Source: JALONO01 sp038209965
GTDB lineage: Bacteria > Bacteroidota > Bacteroidia > Cytophagales > Thermoflexibacteraceae
Assembly (NCBI GenBank): GCA_038209965.1
Contig: JBBQXF010000031.1
Location: forward strand, 1 to 43,311
Direction: 5' to 3'
Length of the DNA stretch: 43,311 nucleotides
The position numbers were made by a program, and so were the translations under genes. This document shows, piece by piece, positions 31,987-40,319 of this stretch. Under the pieces are notes generated by a model. It worked only from the letters and a program-made list of their open reading frames with translations, made no database searches and was not told where the DNA came from. Numbering within the stretch: the stretch's first letter is position 1; the number at the start of each line of letters is the position of its first letter.

Positions 31987-33150
31987 TCAGACCGGGAGCG
32001 TAACCCGGAAAGTAGTGCCCACGTCGATTTTGGATTCCAATACCACAATTTTCCCTTTGTGATAAGTTTCCACGATCCGTTTGACCAAGGTAAGGCCCAA
32101 GCCCCACCCCCGCTTTTTGGTGGTAAAACCCGGCTTGAATACTTGTTTGAACATTCTTGGCGGTATTCCTTTGCCTGAATCTTTGACATCCAGTTGGACG
32201 TTTTTTTCGTCTTTGCTCAACTGGACCGACAAGTCCAACCGGCCCACACCACCCATGGCGTCCACTGCGTTCTTGCATAGGTTCTCGATCACCCACTCAA
32301 ACAGGGGCCGGTTCATGGGGACTAGGATTTCGGCCGCTGCCGCGTGGATGGAGATAATGACTTTGGCAGAGAGGCGTTTTTCCAAATAGCCGACGATCTC
32401 ATCCACTACTTGTACCAGATCCTCCTGCTTGAGGGCAGGTGGCGAGCCGATGCTGGAAAAGCGAGCGGTGATCATGTCCAACCGGTGCACATCTTTGGCC
32501 AGTTCCTCAACTATTTCTTGGTCAAAATCTTCATCAGCCCGGAAATACTCGAGCCAAGCCATCAGCGAAGACAGCGGTGTGCCCAACTGATGGGCGGTTT
32601 CTTTGGCCAACCCAACCCAAACTTTATTTTGCTCAGCCCGGCGCGAAGAATTGAACAACAAATAGACAAACAAGAAAAAGAGGAAAATGACGGTCAATTG
32701 CACAAAAGGAAAATAGCGCAGTTGGCTCACCAAGGCCGATTCCCCGAAATAGATGTAGCTTTTGGTGTTTTGGATATTGATCTCGATCGGCGGGTGCAGC
32801 AATTTCATTTCCTCAATCTCTGCTCTGAGATAACCGATCGAGTCACGATGCTTGGGGGGAATGACCACGTTGCGCCAAAACTGGGGAGTGCCGGTACTGT
32901 CGGCCAATACGACCGGGATGTCATAATTGGTGTTGATAATATCCATGAGCGCGTTCACATCCTCGTTAAGTTCAACCGCATTGGCCAAATACTCCTGCAC
33001 TTCGGCAAATTCGGAAGTCTGTTGAGTTTCTTGGACCAGCAACCGATTGACCAAATTATTAGTGTATAAAATTGATCCACTGCCGATCAAAATGGCAAAT
33101 CCAACGACCAGCCAATTGGTAAGGTCTTGTTTTCTATACAAATTAATCAT
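31987..33150 (-). CDS. sensor histidine kinase, orphan
   Basis: This 387-residue membrane kinase has TM1 (about residues 13-30), an external segment of about 115 residues without a recognised domain, and TM2 (about 148-166). The dimerisation/phospho-acceptor helix has His187 in KETAHQLGTPLSSLMAWLEY. The HATPase domain shows the N box (FEWVIENLCKNAVDAMG), G1 (DVKDSGKGIPP) and G2 (KKRGWGLGLTLVKRI). No response regulator gene is adjacent. It is divergent from the TamB gene, with about 105 bp shared. I chose the ATG at 33150; an upstream ATG at 33234 would add 28 residues. GATATTTGC just before 33150 resembles the -7 box. The signal sensed is unknown. Confidence 0.9.
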   Translation of the reverse strand: MINLYRKQDLTNWLVVGFAILIGSGSILYTNNLVNRLLVQETQQTSEFAEVQEYLANAVELNEDVNALMDIINTNYDIPVVLADSTGTPQFWRNVVIPPKHRDSIGYLRAEIEEMKLLHPPIEINIQNTKSYIYFGESALVSQLRYFPFVQLTVIFLFFLFVYLLFNSSRRAEQNKVWVGLAKETAHQLGTPLSSLMAWLEYFRADEDFDQEIVEELAKDVHRLDMITARFSSIGSPPALKQEDLVQVVDEIVGYLEKRLSAKVIISIHAAAAEILVPMNRPLFEWVIENLCKNAVDAMGGVGRLDLSVQLSKDEKNVQLDVKDSGKGIPPRMFKQVFKPGFTTKKRGWGLGLTLVKRIVETYHKGKIVVLESKIDVGTTFRVTLPV

Positions 33151-33255
33151 AAAAGCAAATATCGTAAAATTCGGGGCAACCGGTGAAGGAAATAAAGCGT
33201 AAATTCGTATCTGATAAAGATTGAATTGTTTCATTGAACGCCAAAAAAAGCTAAG

Positions 33256-36200
33256 TTGGGCACAGAAATAAAAGTCAAACGCTGGGTGGTGATCGTCCGT
33301 CAGATGTTGCGCGGGATTGGGCTGCTGAATCTATCCCTGCTATTGTTGGTGGGCCTGGCACTGCTGAGCCTGCAATATCCGTGGGTTCAGACCAGACTGG
33401 CTAATTATACGGCTGAATGGCTCATTTCACGCACTGGTTTTTTCCTCACGATTGATAAAGTGTCCATCCGTTGGCTAGATGCCGCAGTGCTCAAGGGCGT
33501 TCGGGTGCTGGATCGGCAAGGCCAACCGATGATCGTGGCCGAAGAGATTGGGGCTGATTATGATTTGTGGGCACTGATTAATGGCCAAGACATCGTTATC
33601 AACCGTGCGCGCCTGTACCGCACTGATATAAACCTGATCAACAATGAACCTGACAGCTCGCTCAACATTGATGCTTTTATCAATGCATTGAGCGGCCAGC
33701 CCACCAACGACACAATCCCTAGTACCCAGCGGTTTATCATCAACCGGGCACTGCTGGAGGACGTACGGTTCAGTATGCACAACCCATTGATGGATTCACT
33801 ACCAGTCGGGATGTTTGACCACAACCATTTTGCGATCAATAAGCTCAATGGGGATATCGAGGATTTCCGAATAATGAACGACACCATCCAGTTGCGGGCA
33901 GTAAAGTTGCGCGGGCAAGAGCCCCACCTCAAATTCCCCATCCATGAGTTGAGCACCGTTTTTCAGTATTGGCATTACGGGATGCTCTTCGACGACCTCA
34001 CCCTGCGCGTGGGCCAGAGCTTGTTGCGCGATTCGCTGGCCTTCCGGTTCAACGGTCCCGAGGATTTTAGTAATTTTAATGAAAAAATTACCATCCAGGC
34101 CAAGCTGAACGAAAGCGTGATCACTACAAAAGATCTTGCCATTTTTGCGCCTTCCCTACGTGCTTATAAAGAAAAATTGCAGGTTACGGGCCAGATAAGT
34201 GGTACGGTCAACCGCTTGAAGGTGCGCAATGCGACGCTCCAATTTGGGCGTGGCAGCCGGCTGGTGGGCAATCTTGCGTTTGATGGCTTGCCCAACTTTG
34301 ATGAAACATTAATGGCTTTTAAGTTCAAAAGGTCGGATCTGAACACGGCCGATCTGCGTCAATACTTGGACGAGCCCACGTTTGCTATCATCAATAAATT
34401 TGGGCGCATCCAGTTCAACGGTGAATTCAATGGGTTAGTTTATGACTTCGTTACCAAAGGAAATTTTCAGACCGAACTGGGCTGGCTTTCCCCCGATATA
34501 AATATCAAAGTGAATGAAAAGTTTTACGAAGGAACTTTGATTACTAAAAATTTCAATATCGGTAAATTGATCGATGAGCCTCTGCTGCAAACGGTCGACC
34601 TGAGTGCCAAAGTAGATCGGGGCAAAGGTTTTGATCTTAAAACAGCAGATGTGCGGGTCAATGCCAACATTTCCCGCTTGGGGGTGCGGGGCTACGACTA
34701 CAAAAACATTGATTTCAATGGGCTGGTACAGAAAGGTGTGATCGATGGGGGCTTAAAAATTGCCGATCCCAACTTGGTTTTTGTCGGGGCGGGCAAAGTG
34801 GATCTCAACAGCCAGACCATTGAGGCCGATGTCAACATTGCCAAAGCATTCTTGCAGCCGATGGGCTTCACCAAGGTAGAAAGCACGCTCCGGGCCGATA
34901 TGCGCCTCAACTTGTCGGGCCTTACCTTGGATGAACTGGCCGGCGATCTGGAATTTGACAGCCTGTATTTCTCGTATGGATCCAAAGATGTATTGTTCAA
35001 ACCGTTGCTCATCCACTCATCGACCGAAGCTGGTGGGCAGCGCGATTTTTATGTCCAGTCAGATATAATCGATGTGGAGGTCAAGGGCAATTTCAAGCCC
35101 AGCCGCACCCTGAGCGACATTGGGCTATTTTACAAAGAGTACATGTTGGATTTGCTCAACGACAACTCGGCCATCCAAAATTATTACACTGAACAAGTGC
35201 GATTGAAAAAAAACCGGACGGATTGGGCGGCAACTGCCTACAAGATGGACTACACCATCACCCTGAAGGATATCAACCGGATCAGCCAAATTTTTGTCCC
35301 CGACTTGTATGTATCGCGCAATGCTGAGCTGAATGGCCATTTTATCCGCGACAGCGTGAGCAGTTTTTTTGTCCAGAGCCGACGGCTCGACACTCTTTCG
35401 TATGGGCGGTTTTGGTTTCGGAACACCGAGCTGACCTACCAAACGACCAAACGGCCCCAGATCGATTCTATTTTTGCCAATTTGAAATTCACCGCGGCCA
35501 GCAATGGCCTGTTGGGCTCCGACGGGGGCAATGCCCTGGAAATGGAAAACCTCCAACTCGAGAGTACTTGGCGCGGCCAAGAAATTGGTTATCAGTTTTA
35601 TGCCAAGCAAAAAGAATATACTGACTATGCCGATCTCAAGGGTAGCTTCCGCCTGTTGCCCGGGAACCGATATCAGTTCAACCTGTTCCCTTCGCACCTC
35701 AAAGTGCTCAATGAAGATTGGGCCAACTCTGACACTGTGCGGGTGGATGTGCGGGGGCACGAAGTATCGTTCCAAAACTTCTATGCCGCCTACGGTAACC
35801 GCTTCCTTAAACTAGAGGGCCAGCTTTCCGACGATCCAACCAAAACTTTGAACGTACAACTGGAAAATTTCAACCTCGGTGTGTTCAGTAAAGTTTTTGG
35901 CAAAAAATTGACTGGTTATGCCAATTTGAAAGCCGAAGCACAAGATGTGTACCGTGATCTGCGCATCAATGGGGGCTTCCGTGCCGACAGCATTACAATC
36001 GATGATTTCCTGATCGGGGATCTGACCAGCAAAGTAGTTTGGGAAAAAGACAAGAAACGGTTGGGGATTGATGCCAACATTGAACGGCAAGGGCTCAAAG
36101 TGATTGAAGTGGGTGGTTTTTATGACCCCGAAGCGCGCGTCCCGCTCAACTTGACCGCCGAACTAAAAGAAGCCGAATTAAGTATGATCGAGCCTTTTTT

Positions 36201-37863
36201 GTCCGATCTGGCCTCCAATTTTACTGGTAAGGCCGAGGGGAAAGTGCGAATTCGGGGCAAACTGGACGAAATCGCGGTCAAGGGCGAAATCTTTGTCCGA
36301 GGTGGTGGCATGACTGTCAATTACTTGGGTACTCGCTATTTCTTCGATGACCGGATTTACTTTGACGATGACTACATCGGGATGAAAAACCTGCGCCTGC
36401 GCGACGACCGCAACGCTTCGGCCTTCATTGATGGTGGGATTTACCACAGCGGCTTCACCAATTTTATCCTCCAGATCAATGGCAACTTCAAGCGGTTCAA
36501 GGTATTGGATACTAAATTTTCGGAGGAATCGCTGTATTATGGCGTTGCGGTGGTCAGCGGCGACTTCTCCATCTTTGGCCCCACCAACCGATTGGCCATT
36601 GTGGTGAATGCCCGCAGCGAAGAGGGCACGCGGCTCTCGCTGCCGCTCGATGGTTACGCCAGCGCGCAGGCCCAAAGCTTTATCCGTTTCACTTCGCTCC
36701 GGCCCGATTCGGCCACTCAAGCCGCTCAGGCCCAAGCCAATACGACTAAAATAGCCCTGTCCACCCTCACCGTGGACATGAACCTTGATCTCACACCAGA
36801 TGCCTACTTTGAAATTATTTTTGACAAAAAATCGGGGGATATCATTCGCGGAAATGCCAAGGGCAAAATGAACTTGGATGTAAACACCCGGGGCGATTTT
36901 ACCATGGTGGGCGAGGTGGAAATTGTCAGAGGGGCCTATAATTTTACTTTCCAAAATTTATTCAATAAAGAATTTGCCATCAATCCCGGCAGCCGCCTCA
37001 CTTGGTCTGGCGACCCAACCAAAGGCCAAGTGAACGTAACCGCCATTTACGATCAACGTGTGCCCTACAAGCCCGTATTCAGCACTACCCTGCCGCCCGA
37101 TCTGCAAAACGCCGCCGAGGCCAATCGCCGTTATCCTTCCCGGGTGAACCTGAACGTGACGGGCGATATTTTGTCGCCCAATATTAAGTTTGGGGTAGAG
37201 TTTTACGACTATCCGCGCACTATTGTGGTGGGCAACCAGCAGATCAACCTCGAGACGGAACTGAGCGCGTTCAAGGCCCGGCTGGCGGCTGATGAACAAG
37301 AGCTCAACCGCCAAGTGTTCAGCTTGATCCTGCTCAAGCGGCTCTCGGCCATCAACGAATTTGCCATCTCGGGCCAGTCGGCAGGCGGGAGCGTGAGCGA
37401 GCTGCTGGCCAACCAGATGAGCAACTGGCTCTCCCAAGTAGATGAGAAACTGGAAGTTGATATCAACCTCAATGGCTTGGATGCTAATGCGTTGGGCACT
37501 TTGCAATTGCGCCTTTCCTATAGCTTTCTCAACGGGCGGGTGCGCATTACCCGTGATGGAGCGTTCACCAGTGTGGACAACCAAGCGAACGCGTCCACCA
37601 TTGCGGGGGACTGGACGGTGGAATATCTGATCAGCTCCGATGGCCGCTTGCGAATGAAGGTCTATCGCCGCAACGTCTCCAATACGTTCAATGCCGCAGT
37701 GGGCGGCAACACCACCACGGGCATGAGTTTTCAGTTCACCAAAAGTTTTGGCAACCTGACCGAATTGTTTGGGTCCCGGCGCAAAAACAAAGTGCCCACC
37801 CGCCAAACCCGTCGCCAAGTGGCCATTCCACCGCGAAATCGGGACAGTGAGGTAATATTTTGA
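33256..37863 (+). CDS. TamB-family translocation/assembly module protein (DUF490)
   Basis: This 1535-residue AsmA-superfamily protein is anchored in the inner membrane by one N-terminal helix (about residues 17-40: MLRGIGLLNLSLLLLVGLAL) and spans the periplasm as a long beta-taco groove. TamB proteins in proteobacteria carry phospholipids to the outer membrane and/or aid outer-membrane protein assembly. The N-terminal region is AsmA-like (VRVLDRQGQPMIVAEEIGAD). The C-terminal TamB domain (about 1100-1500) includes EVEIVRGAYNFTFQNLFNKE and NLNVTGDILSPNIKFGVEF, and the end is basic. The start is a TTG; an ATG at 33304 keeps the whole helix but loses basic residues. It is followed 110 bp later by the J-domain gene. 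Confidence 0.9.
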   Translation: MGTEIKVKRWVVIVRQMLRGIGLLNLSLLLLVGLALLSLQYPWVQTRLANYTAEWLISRTGFFLTIDKVSIRWLDAAVLKGVRVLDRQGQPMIVAEEIGADYDLWALINGQDIVINRARLYRTDINLINNEPDSSLNIDAFINALSGQPTNDTIPSTQRFIINRALLEDVRFSMHNPLMDSLPVGMFDHNHFAINKLNGDIEDFRIMNDTIQLRAVKLRGQEPHLKFPIHELSTVFQYWHYGMLFDDLTLRVGQSLLRDSLAFRFNGPEDFSNFNEKITIQAKLNESVITTKDLAIFAPSLRAYKEKLQVTGQISGTVNRLKVRNATLQFGRGSRLVGNLAFDGLPNFDETLMAFKFKRSDLNTADLRQYLDEPTFAIINKFGRIQFNGEFNGLVYDFVTKGNFQTELGWLSPDINIKVNEKFYEGTLITKNFNIGKLIDEPLLQTVDLSAKVDRGKGFDLKTADVRVNANISRLGVRGYDYKNIDFNGLVQKGVIDGGLKIADPNLVFVGAGKVDLNSQTIEADVNIAKAFLQPMGFTKVESTLRADMRLNLSGLTLDELAGDLEFDSLYFSYGSKDVLFKPLLIHSSTEAGGQRDFYVQSDIIDVEVKGNFKPSRTLSDIGLFYKEYMLDLLNDNSAIQNYYTEQVRLKKNRTDWAATAYKMDYTITLKDINRISQIFVPDLYVSRNAELNGHFIRDSVSSFFVQSRRLDTLSYGRFWFRNTELTYQTTKRPQIDSIFANLKFTAASNGLLGSDGGNALEMENLQLESTWRGQEIGYQFYAKQKEYTDYADLKGSFRLLPGNRYQFNLFPSHLKVLNEDWANSDTVRVDVRGHEVSFQNFYAAYGNRFLKLEGQLSDDPTKTLNVQLENFNLGVFSKVFGKKLTGYANLKAEAQDVYRDLRINGGFRADSITIDDFLIGDLTSKVVWEKDKKRLGIDANIERQGLKVIEVGGFYDPEARVPLNLTAELKEAELSMIEPFLSDLASNFTGKAEGKVRIRGKLDEIAVKGEIFVRGGGMTVNYLGTRYFFDDRIYFDDDYIGMKNLRLRDDRNASAFIDGGIYHSGFTNFILQINGNFKRFKVLDTKFSEESLYYGVAVVSGDFSIFGPTNRLAIVVNARSEEGTRLSLPLDGYASAQAQSFIRFTSLRPDSATQAAQAQANTTKIALSTLTVDMNLDLTPDAYFEIIFDKKSGDIIRGNAKGKMNLDVNTRGDFTMVGEVEIVRGAYNFTFQNLFNKEFAINPGSRLTWSGDPTKGQVNVTAIYDQRVPYKPVFSTTLPPDLQNAAEANRRYPSRVNLNVTGDILSPNIKFGVEFYDYPRTIVVGNQQINLETELSAFKARLAADEQELNRQVFSLILLKRLSAINEFAISGQSAGGSVSELLANQMSNWLSQVDEKLEVDINLNGLDANALGTLQLRLSYSFLNGRVRITRDGAFTSVDNQANASTIAGDWTVEYLISSDGRLRMKVYRRNVSNTFNAAVGGNTTTGMSFQFTKSFGNLTELFGSRRKNKVPTRQTRRQVAIPPRNRDSEVIF

Positions 37864-37947
37864 CCCGGATTGGGGCCCGCTTTGTTTTGCCAAGCCAAAT
37901 ACCGGGCAAATGGTAAGGCTGTCATCAACTTTTTGGGATATATTTCG

Positions 37948-37955
37948 TACATTTG
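37948..37955 (+). promoter_or_regulatory. -7 box TACATTTG of the J-domain gene
   Basis: This is an exact TAnnTTTG match 18 nt before the ATG at 37974. It suggests that the J-domain/PspA-type pair is transcribed independently of tamB. I see no TTTG at the standard -33 spacing. Confidence 0.5.
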
Positions 37956-37973
37956 GTTTTAAACAATTGTGAT

Positions 37974-38354
37974 ATGTTTGATAGGCTATTTAATATTTTC
38001 AAGGCAAATCTGGGTAGTGTATTGCCCAATCAGGATCGGGTCTCGGATGAAGATCGCGAGCTCTCGCGCCAATATGACGAGTGGAAGCAGCAACAAGACC
38101 GGCAGTCGCAAAGCAAGGATTCCGGCGGATCGCCCCAGCATACCTTCCTGCGCGAAGACCAAGAGCACTTTGTTACCTTGGAATTGCGCACCGGGGCCTC
38201 ATTTGAAGAGATCAAGGCCAGCTATAAGCGGCTCATCAAGCAGTACCACCCTGATCGGTTCCACAATGACCCCTCTAAGTACAAAACTGCACTTGAGATT
38301 ACCCAACGGCTCAATCGGTCGTACAATTATTTTGAGCAAAAATTTGGTAAATAA
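37974..38354 (+). CDS. small J-domain protein with PspA-like N-terminal helix
   Basis: This 126-residue cytoplasmic co-chaperone would stimulate the ATPase of an Hsp70 (DnaK). The J domain is C-terminal (about residues 66-126): EEIKASYKRLIKQYHPDRFH with the essential HPD at 92-94, then a helix III-like LEITQRLNRSYNYFEQKFG. There is no G/F region, zinc finger or substrate-binding domain, so targeting must come from the N-terminus. That starts MFDRLFNIFKANLGSVL, an amphipathic segment very like the first helix of PspA/Vipp1 proteins. A charged linker (residues 21-60) follows. The next gene encodes a PspA/Vipp1-type protein. I chose the ATG at 37974 because a -7 box lies just upstream. Confidence 0.85.
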   Translation: MFDRLFNIFKANLGSVLPNQDRVSDEDRELSRQYDEWKQQQDRQSQSKDSGGSPQHTFLREDQEHFVTLELRTGASFEEIKASYKRLIKQYHPDRFHNDPSKYKTALEITQRLNRSYNYFEQKFGK

Positions 38355-38423
38355 ACAACCAACCCTTGGGTGGATCTTGCCCGTGGCTAAATCATCGTCA
38401 GGCCCTGTTTGCAATTCGTACTT

Positions 38424-39227
38424 ATGCTAACCAACTTAGATAAATTGATTCAACGTTTTCAGTCCTTGTTTGGGAAGGTTAAGCCCAAGCCCAAGGAAGA
38501 TCCGGCCAAACTGGCTGAACAACAAATTTACGATTTGAAAGCCAACTTATCTGAAAGCCTCAAAAGCTTGACGGAGGTGAAAGCGTTGTACATCCGCACC
38601 AAGCGCGAAAATGAAGCGCAGGTCAATTTGGCCAAGAGTTATGAAAACCGGGCGATCCTGCTGTTGGAGAAAGCCCGGGATGGACTAGTGCCCCAAGCCC
38701 AAGCCGACAATTTGGCCGGCGCAGCCTTGGCCAAGAAGCAGGAAATCATGGCTCGGGCCGATGCTGGCGAAAAAGGACTGAAAAATTATGAAGCCATGGT
38801 GAAGCAGATGGAATCCACCGTAATGAAACAAAAGATGCAGGTCGAAGCGTGGGACAATGAAATGAGGACGCTCAAGGCCCGCGCCAAAGTGAGCGAGGCC
38901 ACCAAGACCATGCAAGAACGCTTGTCCCGGGTAGATGCTTCCGGTACGCTGACCCTGCTGGAAAACTTGAAGGAAAAAGTGGCCGAACAAGAGGCATTGG
39001 CCGAATCCTACACTTACATTGCCAATGGAAAAACCTCATTGGACGATGAAATCAACCGGATTTTGGGCATCACCCCTTCTTCCAGTACCGTCAACGAAGA
39101 ACTGGGCCGGCTCAAAACGCAGGTCAATTCTTTGGGCAAAACCAATCCCCCTCCACCACCCACTGCCCAGCCCAGGGTGTTGACCGATTTGGAAAGGTTA
39201 AAAGCCCGCCTGAGAGACAAAGAATGA
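38424..39227 (+). CDS. PspA/IM30 (Vipp1-type) coiled-coil protein
   Basis: This 267-residue, mostly helical protein has the ESCRT-III-like PspA layout. There is a short amphipathic start (LDKLIQRFQSLFGKV), a proline-rich hinge, and EDPAKLAEQQIYDLKANLSE with the family's DP-K--EQ-I-D helix. A long coiled hairpin follows (about 35-155, with SYENRAILLLEKARDGLVPQ), then KARAKVSEATKTMQERLSRV and a last domain helix (TLLENLKEKVAEQEALAESY). Beyond about residue 215 comes an extension with PPPPP (242-246) and a terminal basic/acidic helix (DLERLKARLRDKE), an architecture closer to Vipp1 than to PspA. Such proteins bind and remodel stressed membranes. It lies 69 bp after the J-domain gene on the same strand. 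Confidence 0.8.
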   Translation: MLTNLDKLIQRFQSLFGKVKPKPKEDPAKLAEQQIYDLKANLSESLKSLTEVKALYIRTKRENEAQVNLAKSYENRAILLLEKARDGLVPQAQADNLAGAALAKKQEIMARADAGEKGLKNYEAMVKQMESTVMKQKMQVEAWDNEMRTLKARAKVSEATKTMQERLSRVDASGTLTLLENLKEKVAEQEALAESYTYIANGKTSLDDEINRILGITPSSSTVNEELGRLKTQVNSLGKTNPPPPPTAQPRVLTDLERLKARLRDKE

Positions 39228-39417
39228 ACCGAAAATGCCTCCTTTTTCACCATTTTTAGGGGGAAAGAAAAAATGCCCCGTGAGCCAGAAGCTAAACTGA
39301 AGGCACCAGATTAGACAAACTTGGGCGTTGGGAGAAGCAGGCAAATCATTGATCGAAAACAAGCCCGATCCATTTTTGCCATGAGTTGGCGGTCAACGGA
39401 CAATGGCAAGGTGGCCC

Positions 39418-40199
39418 TCAGTTTCCCCGCGCCATGTCGTAGCCGAAGTGCAAGATCAGCGCTCCAACAACCACGAGGAACAGCACTCGAACAAATTCAT
39501 TTCCCCGCAAGATGGCCAGCCGGCTGCCCACACATGATCCCAACATATTGAACACCGTCATTGGCAGGGCGATTTTAAAATTGACAAAACCATTGATCAA
39601 AAAGAAAATTAGGGAGGCAATATCCGCAATGACATTGACCAATTTGGCAATGGCCGGTCCGATGAGAAAATTGTAGCCATTGAGGCTCACAAAGCCAAAC
39701 CCCAACTAACTGCCCGTGCCCGGCCCCACGAATCCATCGTAAAAGTCGGTGGCCGCCCCGATGAGGAGCTCCATGGGAGGATATTGATGATCCGAAATTG
39801 TTCATCTTTCCCCAAATTTTTTTTGCGGTGGGTGTAAATGGTAATCATTGCCATTAGCACCAACACAATGTTTTTCAATACATTGGCACTGAGCAAGCTA
39901 GAGAATTGAGCTCCCAGATAGACACAAAAAGTCGTACCCACCCCTGCAACGCAAGCCGATTTCCACGGGATTTTAACTTTGGTGGTGTATTGATAGGCCG
40001 CCACCGAAATGCCCATAAATGAAGCAAAGCGGTTGCTACCGATGATCATGGGCATAGGGAACTGCGGGAAAAGAATGAACAGTGAGGGCACTTGTACCAA
40101 ACCGCCGCCGCCCACTATCACATCAATAAATCCTGCCAAAAACGCAACCAAGGGTAAAAGCAAATAGTGGATGTAGTTCTTGGGGAGAAAATCGGTCAT
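39418..40199 (-). pseudogene. TauE/SafE-family permease gene, frameshifted and with a stop
   Basis: The intact protein would be a membrane exporter or importer of sulfonates or other organic anions. The first part (from ATG 40199) reads FLAGFIDVIVGGGGLVQVPS and onward through two more helices. Near 39772-39785 the frame must shift, because the conserved second repeat LLIGAATDFYDGFVGPGTGS is in another frame. Directly after it a TAG (39708-39706) interrupts before LGFGFVSLNGYNFLIGPAIA and the remaining helices to MARGN. Two independent lesions make this a real pseudogene rather than a single sequencing slip. Its DNA otherwise looks normal, so the decay is recent. Confidence 0.85.
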
Positions 40200-40319
40200 A
40201 GAAAAGTGGGCAAGATGAGGCAAAAGTAGGGGAATTTTGGGGGGAAATGTGGGCTTTTCTCCCCAAAACTTCCGAACTTGGCCACCTAGATCAACTAAAC
40301 GTTTTTACTCTTTCGCAAA

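Noticed and set aside
36178..37893. Two long minus-strand frames opposite the end of the TamB gene
   Set aside because: They are antisense shadows. The TamB domain in the plus frame is clearly the coding one.
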